Source: Devosia subaequoris (GTDB lineage: Bacteria > Pseudomonadota > Alphaproteobacteria > Rhizobiales > Devosiaceae). From it: a stretch of DNA of 64,000 nt. Position numbers and translations under genes: made by a program. Below are positions 8,982 through 18,082 of this stretch, one piece after another (the stretch's first letter is position 1; each line of letters opens with the position of its first letter). Under the pieces are notes generated by a model. It was given only the letters and a program-made list of their open reading frames with translations, made no database searches and was not told the DNA's origin. Where the stretch lies: the NCBI RefSeq assembly GCF_014197055.1, contig NZ_JACIEW010000003.1, positions 124,001 to 188,000 on the forward strand, in the 5' to 3' direction.

Positions 8982-9869
8982 ATGACTGCGCCAGCCCCCA
9001 CTCTGCCCGCCGATATCGCAACCAAGAAAACCGCTGCCACCGGCTGGTTCCGGACGCTGCGCGACCGCATCTGCGCGGAACTCGAAGCCATCGAGACTGA
9101 AGTCACCGGCCCAAATGCCGATATGACGCCTGGCCAATTTGAGCGTACGCCTTGGGATCGGGCTGCCGGTGGTGGCGGTGAGATGTCGATGCTGCATGGC
9201 CGGGTCTTTGAAAAGGCGGGCGTGCATATCTCGACTGTACACGGCAATTTCTCCGAGGATTTCGCCAAACAGATGCCGGGCACCGAGGCTGGCACGGCCT
9301 TTTGGAGCTCGGGAATTTCGCTCATCATCCACCCCTGGAACCCCCACGTTCCCGCAGTGCATATGAACACCCGCATGATTGTCACCGGCAAGCAATGGTG
9401 GGGCGGCGGCGCTGACCTCACGCCGGTGCTCGATAATCGCCGCACCCAGACCGATCCCGATACGGTCGACTTTCACGCGGCCATGCAGGCCGCATGTGAG
9501 GGCCGACCCGGCGTCGACTACGAACGGTTCAAGGCCTGGTGCGACGACTACTTCTTCCTGCCGCACCGCAATGAGCACCGCGGCATTGGCGGCATCTTCT
9601 ACGATCACTTCAATTCCGGCGACTGGGCCGCCGACTTCGATTTCACCCAGGCTGTGGGCGAGGCCTTCCTCGACATTTACCCCAGGCTGGTCCGCCGCAA
9701 TTTCGAAAAGCCCTGGACCGAAGCCGAGCGCGACGAACAACTCGTCCGCCGCGGCCGCTATGTCGAGTTTAACCTGCTCTATGACAGGGGTACCACTTTC
9801 GGCCTCAAAACCGGCGGCAACGTCAATTCGATCCTCTCCTCCATGCCGCCCGCGGTGAAGTGGCCCTGA
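8982..9869 (+). CDS. hemF: Oxygen-dependent coproporphyrinogen III oxidase
   Basis: Catalyses the oxygen-dependent conversion of coproporphyrinogen III to protoporphyrinogen IX in heme synthesis. The 295-residue product carries conserved blocks [54 protein letters not shown] and [20 protein letters not shown], spread as in HemF. The ATG at 8982 is the natural start, 17 bases after trmL. Heme supply next to the bc1 operon is common but may be coincidental here. Confidence 0.97.
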   Translation: MTAPAPTLPADIATKKTAATGWFRTLRDRICAELEAIETEVTGPNADMTPGQFERTPWDRAAGGGGEMSMLHGRVFEKAGVHISTVHGNFSEDFAKQMPGTEAGTAFWSSGISLIIHPWNPHVPAVHMNTRMIVTGKQWWGGGADLTPVLDNRRTQTDPDTVDFHAAMQAACEGRPGVDYERFKAWCDDYFFLPHRNEHRGIGGIFYDHFNSGDWAADFDFTQAVGEAFLDIYPRLVRRNFEKPWTEAERDEQLVRRGRYVEFNLLYDRGTTFGLKTGGNVNSILSSMPPAVKWP

Positions 9870-9945
9870 CCAATGTGGGGAACCTTTTCGACTTCGCCGC
9901 GTTTCATCAGACCCGCCAAAGGGAGTGACACTAGGAGGTTCAGCG

Positions 9946-10146
9946 ATGAAACGCTTTGATTCCGGCACACTCATTCCAGGATCAACCTGGCGCGCCGAGG
10001 CCGAATCCGAGGCTGAAGTTGTGCGACGTGCGGTCGAAAACATGCGAAATCTCAACGGCGAAACCGAAGTGCGGCCCGAAATGGTTGAGCGCATTAAGGA
10101 ACGCATAGTTGATGTCGACGACATGGGTCGCCAGACCCGGCACTAA
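9946..10146 (+). CDS. Small acidic protein of unknown function (66 residues)
   Basis: A 66-residue, highly charged, predicted helical protein (KRFDSGTLIPGSTWRAEAES near the start, then Glu/Arg-rich helices). No signal peptide or membrane segment. The start at 9946 is fixed by a perfect AGGAGG site 7 bases upstream. It is followed directly by a strong terminator, so it is probably its own short transcript. No family recognised. Confidence 0.8.
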   Translation: MKRFDSGTLIPGSTWRAEAESEAEVVRRAVENMRNLNGETEVRPEMVERIKERIVDVDDMGRQTRH

Positions 10147-10153
10147 TCAATAG

Positions 10154-10177
10154 AGCCCCGGGACACCGGGGCTTTTT
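10154..10177 (+). terminator. Intrinsic terminator after the 66-residue gene
   Basis: AGCCCCGG and CCGGGGCT form an 8-bp stem around GACA, followed by TTTT. It begins 7 bases after the stop codon. Confidence 0.88.
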
Positions 10178-10195
10178 AATGGACCCGCTGTAGGG

Positions 10196-11371
10196 TTAGT
10201 GAAAAATCCGCTCCAGCAGCGCGTCCTTACTCAGACAGAACCCGCTTTCCACCCAGGCGCGCTCCATGATCGCTAGCGCCGCGCCCATGTCTGGTCCCGG
10301 CTTCATACCGCGCGCCGCCAAATCCGCGCCACCAACTGGCAAGGGGGCCACGGGCAGCCGTCCCATGTCGCGAGCCAGTTCCGCCAATTGCTCGGGTGGC
10401 CAGTTCTCCTCGGCCGCCGCAACTGCCAGCCCCTCAACTGCGTCTTCACCGAAACGATAGGCCGCCCAGCCGGTATCGCCACGCCGCAGCATCGCGGCGG
10501 CCTCCTCGATATGGTGGGCTTGCGCAATCAGCGCCTTGCTCAGCCGCCAATCCGCCTGCCGCTGCGCCAGATCATCGCGTCCCAGCATGGCCAACCGCGC
10601 GGCCGCATTCTGCCCACCCAGCGCCTCATAACGCTGCAGCGCTGCCACTGAGCCCGCCGCCAGACGCACTAGACCCAGCCGATCCATCAACGCCAGCGTC
10701 GTCGCAACGCGCGGCAGGGCAAGCATGCGCAGCATTTCAGCCCCCACGCGCTCGCGCGAAATATGCTCCAGCTCTTCAGCGGCCTCCTTGCAAGCTGCAA
10801 GGCCGTCAACGTCGAACTGTTCGCCCCCATGGCTGGCCGAGAACCGGAAGAACCGATAGACGCGCAGCCCGTCTTCGGCGATCCGTTGCGCAGCATCCCC
10901 GATAAAGCGCACCCGCCCATTGATGAGGTCCCCCGCCCCACCAAGCGGATCGAACAATCGTCCATCGGCAAAGCAATAAAGCGCGTTGAGCGTAAAATCG
11001 CGCCGCTCGGCATCGGCCACCCAGTCTGTGCCAAAGGCAACCTCTGCGTGCCGGCCATTGGTGACCACGTCCTGGCGCAGCGTGGTCACTTCCACGGTCG
11101 TCTCATCCAGCCGCAGAGTCACCGTGCCATGCTCGATCCCGGTCGGATAGGCAGTGATACCTGACGCTTTGGCCCGCTGCATCACCGCGACGGGCAGCAG
11201 TTCGGTCGCCATGTCGATATCGGCGTGTTCGCGCATGCGCCCAATCAGGCTGTCGCGCACCACCCCGCCCACGGCCCTTGTCTTGCCCGTCGCGCCATCG
11301 AGCGCCGCCAGAATTGTCTGCACCTGCGGCCGTTCAAGCCACTCCGCGCCCTCGAGCCGATCCGGTATCAT
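10196..11371 (-). CDS. cca: CCA-adding tRNA nucleotidyltransferase / polyA polymerase family
   Basis: Class II nucleotidyltransferase that adds or repairs the CCA end of tRNAs. The 391-residue product has GGVVRD (35-40), the catalytic DID at 51-53 (HADIDMATE), the RRDFTLNAL motif, and the RNA-binding region that follows (RIAEDGLRVYRFFRFSA). Its start overlaps the stop of the upstream Nudix gene by ATGA, an arrangement found in many rhizobial genomes. Confidence 0.95.
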   Translation of the reverse strand: MIPDRLEGAEWLERPQVQTILAALDGATGKTRAVGGVVRDSLIGRMREHADIDMATELLPVAVMQRAKASGITAYPTGIEHGTVTLRLDETTVEVTTLRQDVVTNGRHAEVAFGTDWVADAERRDFTLNALYCFADGRLFDPLGGAGDLINGRVRFIGDAAQRIAEDGLRVYRFFRFSASHGGEQFDVDGLAACKEAAEELEHISRERVGAEMLRMLALPRVATTLALMDRLGLVRLAAGSVAALQRYEALGGQNAAARLAMLGRDDLAQRQADWRLSKALIAQAHHIEEAAAMLRRGDTGWAAYRFGEDAVEGLAVAAAEENWPPEQLAELARDMGRLPVAPLPVGGADLAARGMKPGPDMGAALAIMERAWVESGFCLSKDALLERIFH

Positions 11372-11994
11372 GCAGCTACCTCGCCGACCACCAAATCACG
11401 GAACTGCCGGGTCAGATTGGCGGTAATGCCCCAGATGACATGCCCGTCATGGTCGATCTGCCAGGTCGAATGCTCTTTGCCGCCACGGCTGATGCTGAAC
11501 CGCCCATAGCTCTGGGCGTCCAGAATGCGCTCCAGCGGCACCTCGAAAACCGAATGCACCTCGCCCGGATTGGGCACGAATGGCCCGGTCGGATCGACTT
11601 CGGCCACCACCGGCGTAATCAGGTAATTGGTGCCGGTGTAATACGTCGGCATATAGCCCAGAATGGTCGCATCCTCGACCGTCATGTTCACTTCTTCATT
11701 GGCCTCGCGCAGGGCCGCCGCCGCAGGGCCATCGTCCGAACCATCGATCTTGCCGCCAGGAAATGCCACTTGACCCGAATGCGCCCGCAGATCGGGGGAG
11801 CGCTCGGTATAGAGCACTGTATGCCCTTCCGGCCGGCGCACCAGCGCGATCAGCACCGCTGCCGGTACGGGTCCGCGCTCAAATGGTTTGAGAGGTTGCC
11901 AGTCTGGCACCAGCGTCCGCGCCGGCGGCAATTCTGGCGGGTCAGCCAGCAGCCTGGGCGATAGTAGCCGGACAATATCGGAACTTGGAGCCAA
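11368..11994 (-). CDS. Nudix hydrolase, probable CoA pyrophosphatase (NudL/YeaB type)
   Basis: A 208-residue Nudix protein with the coenzyme-A-diphosphatase variant of the Nudix box (GGKIDGSDDG...ALREANEEV). Just before it is the UPF0035 signature RSPDLRAHSGQVAFPGG. The expected reaction is hydrolysis of CoA to 3',5'-ADP and 4'-phosphopantetheine. It is the first gene of a two-gene operon with cca, with overlapping stop and start. Confidence 0.9.
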   Translation of the reverse strand: MAPSSDIVRLLSPRLLADPPELPPARTLVPDWQPLKPFERGPVPAAVLIALVRRPEGHTVLYTERSPDLRAHSGQVAFPGGKIDGSDDGPAAAALREANEEVNMTVEDATILGYMPTYYTGTNYLITPVVAEVDPTGPFVPNPGEVHSVFEVPLERILDAQSYGRFSISRGGKEHSTWQIDHDGHVIWGITANLTRQFRDLVVGEVAA

Positions 11995-12069
11995 AGCGCA
12001 CCCGGAGTGATTTCATAGCAACGAGAGGAATGTAGTCATCCCGTCCCCATCCTGCACCCCCTTTTGACC

Positions 12070-12618
12070 TCACGCCTCCGGATCGAAGGCCGCAATTTCG
12101 CCCTTGAGCGACTTGGCCAGGCTCTTATCCTCGGCCAGCAGCAAGACGCGGGTCGGGTCGACCGGACCAGGAAACTGGATATTGCCCGGCGTGGTGATGT
12201 CCCAGCCCAGCGGGCAATAATAGTCCTGGTCGCCGACCAGCAGCACGAATTGCCCCTCGCCGCGCGCCAAGGCCAGCTTGGCCACTTCCCGCGCCAACAA
12301 CTTGCCAGCGCCCCGCTTTCTGAAATTAGGGTGGGTCGCCAGCGGTCCCAGCAGATAGCCCTTGAGCCCGTCCACACTGATCGGGGTCATCCAGACTGAT
12401 CCGCAGGCGGTGCCATCCACCTCGGCGATCAGGCTCAGGCTCGGGTCGATGGGAAATTGCTCTCGCACCCGGAAGGCCGTACGCGCAAACCGGCCCGGAC
12501 CAAAGGCGATGGCCTGCAGGTCATCGACGAATACATCATCGGCACTGGTAGCGGCTCGAACGATCAACTGGCCGGCGGCAGGGGAAGAGGCGGCCTTGGC
12601 CGCTGCGAGCGTGGTCAT
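12070..12618 (-). CDS. GNAT-family N-acetyltransferase (YhbS-like)
   Basis: A 182-residue GNAT protein with the acetyl-CoA pyrophosphate loop region LGPLATHPNFRKRGAGKLL and the C-terminal block VLLVGDQDYYCPLGW typical of YhbS-like acetyltransferases. The acceptor is unknown. I prefer the ATG at 12618 (MTTLAAAK). An ATG nine codons upstream (12645) is equally open, and neither has a strong ribosome site. It is a single gene, divergent from the glutathione transferase at 12975. Confidence 0.87.
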   Translation of the reverse strand: MTTLAAAKAASSPAAGQLIVRAATSADDVFVDDLQAIAFGPGRFARTAFRVREQFPIDPSLSLIAEVDGTACGSVWMTPISVDGLKGYLLGPLATHPNFRKRGAGKLLAREVAKLALARGEGQFVLLVGDQDYYCPLGWDITTPGNIQFPGPVDPTRVLLLAEDKSLAKSLKGEIAAFDPEA

Positions 12619-12645
12619 GGGTCTGATCCAGGAAAAGAAGTGCAT

Positions 12646-12974
12646 AAAACGTGCGGATCGGCCACCGGCCCTCCGCTCTAAACGACCAACTAGGGTCGTC
12701 GGTTCATCTGCAAAACCTTCATCATCCTGAACGCCTCCACGTCTGGAACCGGATTAGCACCCACATGGTTGCTCGTAAATGGGAATTTTCGGCCTGCAAT
12801 TTCCAAATTCCCTGGTGTCCGCCGCAACCGTTTCGCGATTGCGCAACAGTGTGTTGCCGCATGGGCCCTTTTTGTCTGCGGCTTCACCACATAGCTAAGT
12901 CTAGAGAACAGATCCGATAGGCGAGGGATCCAACCCGTAAATGCCGACAGCAAAATGACCGAAAGGCAGATTTA
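12646..12974. other. 329-base divergent intergenic region
   Basis: It holds the promoters of the GNAT gene and the glutathione transferase gene. Visible features are an inverted repeat ACGACC (12682-12687) with GGTCGT (12694-12699), and a GGAAC at 12743 followed 17 bases later by GGTT. The latter resembles the alphaproteobacterial EcfG stress promoter pattern (GGAAC-N16/17-CGTT) with one mismatch. Short open frames here have no ribosome sites and unlikely composition. Confidence 0.4.
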
Positions 12975-13934
12975 ATGGGACAGTTGATCGATGGAGAATG
13001 GTCGACCCAGTGGTACGACACGAAGAAAACCGGCGGCAAATTTGTTCGCTCTCAAGCCGGTTTTCGCAACTGGATCACCCCGGACGGCAGCCCTGGTCCG
13101 TCGGGCGAAGGCGGGTTCGCGGCCGAAGCTGACCGCTACCACCTCTATGTTTCCCTCGCCTGCCCCTGGGCGCACCGTACCCTTATCTTCCGCAGGCTCA
13201 AGGAGCTCGAAAACCTGATTTCAGTCTCGGTCGTTGCCCACAAGATGCCCGATGAAACCGGCTGGAATTTCGACAAGAGTGAAGGCTCGACCGGCGATGC
13301 CCTATTCGGCAAGGACAAGCTCTGGCAGGTCTATACCACAGCCGTGCCCGATTATACCGGCCGCGTCACCGTGCCAGTGCTCTGGGACAAGAAGACCGGC
13401 ACTATCGTCTCCAACGAAAGCTCGGAAATCATCCGCATGTTCAATTCGGCCTTCAACGAATTGACCGGCAATACCGACGACTACTATCCCGAGGCCCTGC
13501 GCCCGCGCATCGATGAGATCAATGACCGCGTCTATCACGACATCAACAACGGGGTTTACAAGTCCGGCTTTGCCACGACACAGGACGCCTATGAGGAAGC
13601 GGTCACCAAGCTCTTCGACGCGCTCGACTGGGCCGAGGGCCTGTTGGGCGAAACCGCCTATCTCACCGGCGACACCATCACCGAGGCCGACTGGCGGCTG
13701 TTTACAACTCTGGTGCGCTTCGACGCCGTCTATGTCGGTCACTTTAAGTGCAATCGCAAGCGCATCGCAGATTACCCAAACCTCAGCCATTATTTGAAGG
13801 CGCTCTACGAGGTTCCCGGCGTCAGAGAAACGGTCGATCTCGACCACATCCGCACGCACTACTATTGGAGCCACACCACCATCAATCCGCACCGCATCGT
13901 GCCCATCGGCCCCGAACTGCCGTTTCTGGATTGA
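12975..13934 (+). CDS. Glutathionyl-hydroquinone reductase-like glutathione S-transferase (Xi class, YqjG type)
   Basis: A 319-residue Xi-class GST that reduces glutathionyl-hydroquinones and related conjugates using a catalytic cysteine. The thioredoxin-fold part carries SLACPWAHRTLI with the active Cys at 63, as in YqjG and PcpF. The long inserts and the C-terminal helical domain (TEADWRLFTTLVRFDAVYVG) are also typical. It starts after a 329-base divergent region and is followed by a palindromic repeat. Role: protection against quinone or electrophile stress (family knowledge). Confidence 0.94.
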   Translation: MGQLIDGEWSTQWYDTKKTGGKFVRSQAGFRNWITPDGSPGPSGEGGFAAEADRYHLYVSLACPWAHRTLIFRRLKELENLISVSVVAHKMPDETGWNFDKSEGSTGDALFGKDKLWQVYTTAVPDYTGRVTVPVLWDKKTGTIVSNESSEIIRMFNSAFNELTGNTDDYYPEALRPRIDEINDRVYHDINNGVYKSGFATTQDAYEEAVTKLFDALDWAEGLLGETAYLTGDTITEADWRLFTTLVRFDAVYVGHFKCNRKRIADYPNLSHYLKALYEVPGVRETVDLDHIRTHYYWSHTTINPHRIVPIGPELPFLD

Positions 13935-13977
13935 CTGGCCCTGGGGTGAGCCACCAGCATCGCAACAAACCCATTGC

Positions 13978-14012
13978 ATTCCTCCCCCTATTTCAGGGGG
14001 AGGTTAGGTGGG
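13978..14012. repeat. Palindromic C/G-rich intergenic repeat, probable bidirectional terminator
   Basis: CCTCCCCC (13981-13988) pairs with GGGGGAGG (13996-14003) over a 7-base loop, followed by TTAGGTGGGGGTC. This resembles the CTCCCCC...GGGGGAG elements scattered between genes in many alphaproteobacterial genomes. It lies between the convergent GST and Nudix genes. No second copy is seen in the window. Confidence 0.5.
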
Positions 14013-14030
14013 GGTCATTCAAACAGAAGC

Positions 14031-14504
14031 TCAATACCCCCAGATGGACCGCTTCTCCACGCCATCGAAATATTCATCGATCCGCTGGCTGGTCGCGGGG
14101 GTCACTTTTTCAGGCAGACTGTGCCGGTCGAACCAGCCCACCTCTGCGATCTCGTAGTCTGGCTTGCGCTTGAATTCGAACTTGAAATTCTTGGCCACGT
14201 AAAGCGCCACATGGTCTCGGTTCGTCACCGGGCTGGTATTGTGATAGATTCCGAACAGTTCCATGGGTCCGGTCACCCGATAGCCGGTCTCCTCCAGCGT
14301 CTCGCGCGCCCCGGCTTCCTCGAAGGTTTCGCCCGGCCCAACCCCACCACCGGGAAACTGCCAACCCGGCACATAGGTATGGCGGATCAGCAATACCTTG
14401 TCGCCATCCACCACCATCACCCGGGACCCCACCGTCATCCGGTGCCAGAACCCTTTGAGGGTCAAAAAGGCACTCGCGCGCACGCTTTGGAAGCGATTCA
14501 TCAT
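14031..14504 (-). CDS. Nudix hydrolase
   Basis: A 157-residue Nudix protein with a full canonical Nudix box (GGVGPGETFEEAGARETLEETGY, about 52-74), which provides the metal-binding Glu residues. The N-terminal part (VRASAFLTLKGFWHRMTVGSRVMVVD) is common in a subgroup of unknown substrate. It is a single gene, convergent with the GST gene and divergent from the metallophosphoesterase gene, whose promoter region it shares. Confidence 0.92.
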   Translation of the reverse strand: MMNRFQSVRASAFLTLKGFWHRMTVGSRVMVVDGDKVLLIRHTYVPGWQFPGGGVGPGETFEEAGARETLEETGYRVTGPMELFGIYHNTSPVTNRDHVALYVAKNFKFEFKRKPDYEIAEVGWFDRHSLPEKVTPATSQRIDEYFDGVEKRSIWGY

Positions 14505-14617
14505 GCTTTTGGCTCCATCTCTGCCCCTTGGCTATCAGAGCTTGGCCCGCGACAAAATCGTGCGTTGTGTCGATTGAACGTTTTCTTGCCCCATCCGTTC
14601 TGGCACAACCCACCGCG

Positions 14618-15508
14618 ATGATCACCCTTGCTCACATATCCGACATCCACCTGTCCCCCCTGCCCGAGGTGGGTTTTCGCGATCTCCTAGGCAAGCGGTT
14701 GACCGGCTTTCTCAATTGGAAGCTCAAGCGCCACGGCGAGATGAACACCGAGACCCTCTCTCGCCTCGTCGCCCATATGCAGGACCAGAAAGCCGATTTT
14801 ACCGCTGTCACTGGCGACCTCACCAATCTGGCACTCGACAGCGAGGTCGAACGCGCCGGCCGCTGGCTGCGCGAACTGGGCGGCGCCGACAAGACCGTGG
14901 TTTGCCCCGGCAACCACGACGCCTATGTCCCCGGAGCCCTGGAATATGCCCAGGATGAGTGGGGCGACTACCTCAAGGGCGAAACCGTAGAGGGCCAGGC
15001 TTTTCCCTTTGTGCGCCGCGTAGGGGAAGTGGCCATCATTTCATGCTCCAGCGCCGTGCCCACCGCGCCATTCTTTGCTATTGGCCGCTTTGAGGAGAAA
15101 CAGGCCGCCCGCCTCAAGCGCATTCTCAAGCTCTTGGGCGATGCCGGCTATTTTCGTGTCGTGCTGATCCATCATCCGCCCAATGCCGAACTGCAGCACC
15201 CCGCCTTCGGCCTCAAGGGCCACCGCACGTTCCGCCGCGTCATCACTGAGGAAGGCGCCGAACTGGTCCTGCACGGCCACACCCACCGCTCCTCGATCCA
15301 CCACATTCCCGGCAAGAACCACGAAGTGCCGGTAATCGGTGTTGCCGCCGCCAGTGCTGCCCAGGGCGGCACGCTGGACGACCCGGCCCGCTACAATCTC
15401 TTCCGTATCGAGAAATCCGGCGACGAATGGCGCTGCACCATGCGCGAATACGGCTTCCAGCGCTTGGGCGCCGACATCGTCATGCGCATGCAGATGCGGA
15501 TCTACTAG
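14618..15508 (+). CDS. Metallophosphoesterase (calcineurin-like)
   Basis: A 296-residue calcineurin-type phosphoesterase with all metal-site motifs in order: SDIHL near the N-terminus, GDLTN, GNHD, LIHHPP and GHTH. The layout resembles CpdA/YkuE-like phosphodiesterases but the substrate cannot be told. The ATG at 14618 (MITLAHISDIHL) is chosen. The frame is open 30 codons upstream, but that part is not family-like. A hairpin just downstream probably ends the transcript. Confidence 0.9.
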   Translation: MITLAHISDIHLSPLPEVGFRDLLGKRLTGFLNWKLKRHGEMNTETLSRLVAHMQDQKADFTAVTGDLTNLALDSEVERAGRWLRELGGADKTVVCPGNHDAYVPGALEYAQDEWGDYLKGETVEGQAFPFVRRVGEVAIISCSSAVPTAPFFAIGRFEEKQAARLKRILKLLGDAGYFRVVLIHHPPNAELQHPAFGLKGHRTFRRVITEEGAELVLHGHTHRSSIHHIPGKNHEVPVIGVAAASAAQGGTLDDPARYNLFRIEKSGDEWRCTMREYGFQRLGADIVMRMQMRIY

Positions 15509-15524
15509 CCGGGCCACCAAAGGC

Positions 15525-15550
15525 AAAATCACCCCGGTGGGGAGATTTTA
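15525..15550 (+). terminator. Probable terminator after the metallophosphoesterase gene
   Basis: AAAATC (15525-15530) pairs with GATTTT (15544-15549), with an inner CCCC/GGGG pair across a short loop and one A/A mismatch. The 3' arm supplies TTTT. It lies 16 bases after the stop codon. Confidence 0.55.
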
Positions 15551-15673
15551 GGCCAGGAGGCCATGAGAGCTAAGCTCGAATGGCTATGCCGTGAAGCCGC
15601 CACGCATTCCCGTCGCCCCCTCCCCCCGCGCGTCTCGTCCCGCTATAGTCCGTGGCAACGGGAGGCCGACCGC

Positions 15674-16075
15674 ATGACGACCGCAAAACCCATCACGATC
15701 GACGCCTATCACGCCGCCCAGGCCGAAACCGACCGCGCCATTTGCAATACGCTGCGCGCCATCATCGACCGACACCTGCCCGACGCTGAAAGCAAAATCT
15801 GGCACGCTCATCCGGTCTGGTTCCTCCTCGGCAATCCCGTTGTCGGCTATTCCAAGCTCAAATCCTCCGTCCGCCTGATGTTCTGGAGCGGCCAGTCCTT
15901 CAAGACACCAGGTCTCACCCCTGAAGGCAGCTTCAAGGCCGCCGAGGTCCGCTACACCGCGCCCGAGCAGATCAATTCCAATGCACTCGGAAGCTGGCTC
16001 GAAGAAGCCCGCATCATCCAGTGGGACTACAAGAACATCGTCAGGCGCAAGGGCCGGCTCGAACCGCTGTTCTAG
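15674..16075 (+). CDS. DUF1801-domain protein
   Basis: A 133-residue protein of the DUF1801/YdhG-like fold, recognised by AICNTLRAIIDRHLPDAESKIWH and the following KLKSSVRLMFWSGQSF. The function of the family is unknown. The start at 15674 has a GGGAGG site 9 bases upstream. Two further, divergent DUF1801 genes lie in the arsR operon at 56633 and 57094. Confidence 0.85.
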   Translation: MTTAKPITIDAYHAAQAETDRAICNTLRAIIDRHLPDAESKIWHAHPVWFLLGNPVVGYSKLKSSVRLMFWSGQSFKTPGLTPEGSFKAAEVRYTAPEQINSNALGSWLEEARIIQWDYKNIVRRKGRLEPLF

Positions 16076-16081
16076 CCATGC

Positions 16082-16130
16082 GCCGCCGACCCGTCCGGCG
16101 GCCTGCTCTCCGCGAGCGGCTTTAGCCGAC
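16082..16130. terminator. Probable bidirectional terminator region
   Basis: Between convergent genes, GCCGCCG (16082-16088) pairs with CGGCGGC (16096-16102). Shortly after there is a CGGCT-TT-AGCCG palindrome. There is no clear T run, so efficiency is uncertain. Confidence 0.4.
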
Positions 16131-16906
16131 TAGCTCGGCACATGCCCCCGAACCGCATGAACGCGGCCCTGCACCACCCATTCTCCGGAACCGCGAGAAG
16201 CGCGGACAGTGTTGCGGACGTGCTGCAGCTGTTCAGCGCTCAGCTTGGGAAGCACCTGCTCTATGCCGGGAGCGGATGTGGCGGTCGACCAATATGCGTC
16301 AAAGGAAGGGAACGCCCGGCTCGCCGTGATTTCTCGTGTTTCCACATCAACAAGACCGGCATCTGTCCACAAGCGATTGAGCGCATCCAGCCGCGCCACC
16401 TCCGGATGTGGTGGCAGCAGGGCCTCGACCCCAGCCTCGCTCAGTGCAGCATGCACATCCTCATAGGGAAAGCCGCCCCCTTCAAGATCCCACGCATAGG
16501 CAGCAACGACGCCCCCGCTGCGCACGACCCGCCGCATTTCAGCGGTGCCGCGCGCAGGCTCCGGAACAAAGAAGATCACCAGCGCCATTATGGCGGCGTC
16601 AAAGGCACCATCGGAATAAGGTAGCTCCAGCGCGGAGCCCAGGGTGAAGCTGGCAACACCTGCCTGATGGCGCTTCCGGGCATAGGCCAACTGGGCTTCG
16701 GATGGATCAATCGCTTCAACCAGTGCCGGCTGTGCCTTCTCGACAATCAGTTCCGTCGAAGCACCGTTTCCGCAGCCAATATCGGCCCATTTTGCGCCTG
16801 CTGGCACGTCCAGCCAGTCGAGAAACGGGGCGCCCACCAAAGCGCTCCATACGCCCATCATGGACTCATAAGTCTCGCCGTCTTGAAACTGGATCGCCTC
16901 AGCCAT
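16130..16906 (-). CDS. Class I SAM-dependent methyltransferase
   Basis: A 258-residue methyltransferase with the Rossmann SAM motif ADIGCGNGAST (about 41-51), the acidic post-I residue (VEAIDPSEAQ) and the UbiE/Methyltransf_11-like centre (LGSALELPYSDGAFDAAIMALVIFFVPEP). The substrate is unknown. The ATG at 16906 (MAEAIQFQDG) follows GAGGAGGA; an upstream in-frame ATG is less likely. It is monocistronic and convergent with the DUF1801 gene. Confidence 0.9.
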   Translation of the reverse strand: MAEAIQFQDGETYESMMGVWSALVGAPFLDWLDVPAGAKWADIGCGNGASTELIVEKAQPALVEAIDPSEAQLAYARKRHQAGVASFTLGSALELPYSDGAFDAAIMALVIFFVPEPARGTAEMRRVVRSGGVVAAYAWDLEGGGFPYEDVHAALSEAGVEALLPPHPEVARLDALNRLWTDAGLVDVETREITASRAFPSFDAYWSTATSAPGIEQVLPKLSAEQLQHVRNTVRASRGSGEWVVQGRVHAVRGHVPS

Positions 16907-17126
16907 CTCGTCCTCCTCAGGGTCGGGCAACAAGCGTTCACTAGGGGTGCTAGAATGGAGCCGCAACGGCGCGCAAGGCTGGCATGGAAGCCATGTGCCA
17001 CACTCGAGCGGCTATCGCATCCGCAGCAGGTCACCGGACAAGAATAGACCTGCTTGAACCCTATAGCCAGAGACACGTTGACAGCGCATACGCGCACCTG
17101 TGGCGAGCAGCACCGGAATGACGAGT

Positions 17127-17762
17127 TTACTCCTGCGGGTCCGTCGCGATCATGCTGGCCACTGCCCGATCCGTTTCGCGCTCGCTCTCGGCCAACCCCG
17201 CCGCCACCCCTCGGCGGTTCTGCTCGGGCTGGTTCTGGCTCATCTTGCTTTTGCCCTCGATGCGGGTAATCGAGAGGCGAAGTCCCACAATGCCCTTGAG
17301 CTGGCTTTCGATGTAGTTGTCGGGCGCGTCAGTGATCGCCCACGGCTTCGCGCGAGCCTGCTCGTAAAGATCGGTGAGGCGGCTGACCGCCTGGTGCAAT
17401 CGGTCGCGATCCTCGAAGAATTCGACCTCGCCATAGGCGTGGACGGCCGAGTAATTCCACGTCGGCACGACCTTTCCGTGGTCCTGCTTGGTCGCGTACC
17501 AGCTTGGGGTGATATAGGCATCGGGCCCCGAGAAGATCACCATCGCCTCGCCCATTGCGGGCGTCTTCCATTGCGGGTTGGCCTTGGCAAGGTGCCCCAG
17601 CAGCACACCGTTCTCTCCCTGCTGCTCGTCTAGGATTAGCGGCAAGGGCGTGGCCATCAACCCCTCGGCCGTGGCAGTCACGAGGGTCGCGAGGCGTGCT
17701 TCGCGGATGATCTGACGAAGGACGAATGGATCGTCCTCGCGGAAAGCTGGAGGTGTGTACAT
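17127..17762 (-). CDS. FMN-binding negative transcriptional regulator family (PaiB-like)
   Basis: A 211-residue PaiB-type split-barrel protein with the diagnostic block AYITPSWYATKQDHGKVVPT followed by WNYSAVHAYG. In Bacillus, PaiB affects sporulation and protease genes. In proteobacteria the role is unclear, and the fold suggests flavin binding. The C-terminal 40 residues are charged and variable. It stands alone, and its 5' side faces the end-joining operon. Confidence 0.92.
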   Translation of the reverse strand: MYTPPAFREDDPFVLRQIIREARLATLVTATAEGLMATPLPLILDEQQGENGVLLGHLAKANPQWKTPAMGEAMVIFSGPDAYITPSWYATKQDHGKVVPTWNYSAVHAYGEVEFFEDRDRLHQAVSRLTDLYEQARAKPWAITDAPDNYIESQLKGIVGLRLSITRIEGKSKMSQNQPEQNRRGVAAGLAESERETDRAVASMIATDPQE

Positions 17763-17846
17763 GCCACACTAATAACAAACCGCGGCCTGCCGCACCAATT
17801 CACATGCGTGATGGCAGATATCAGAGGCGGGAATTCCATGCGTGAA

Positions 17847-18082
17847 CTACGCTTCCAGCGGACTGGAAGGTTGTGGAATCGAAACCCCAAGTTCTTCCGG
17901 CACAAGAGCATCTGGATAATGCTTGGCGGCGTCGCGGAATACAGCGACCTGCTCAGGGTTGAGGATGTTACCTCGACGCCGCGATTGCGGAATTCCTCGA
18001 CCACATCGCTAGCCAGGGTCTGGGAACAGGGCGCGTTGCAAACGCTAGCCCCATGGTCGATTTTGTGCCCTGATTGGCTCAT
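17847..18082 (-). pseudogene. Possible frameshifted small gene opposite the ligD leader
   Basis: On the minus strand an ATG at 18082 opens a frame beginning MSQSGHKIDHGASVCN and running into EEFRNRGVEV. The following protein-like stretch (NILNPEQVAVFRDAAKHY...LGVSIPQPSSPLEA, stop at 17847-17849) is in a different frame. Either a base was gained or lost near 17975, or only one part is real. The start would overlap the ligD ATG inside CATG, which argues against normal expression of both. Confidence 0.3.

Noticed and set aside
11368..11994. Apparent defect in the Nudix box (Asp and Asn at usual Glu and Gly positions)
   Set aside because: These are normal for the CoA-pyrophosphatase (YeaB/NudL) variant of the motif.
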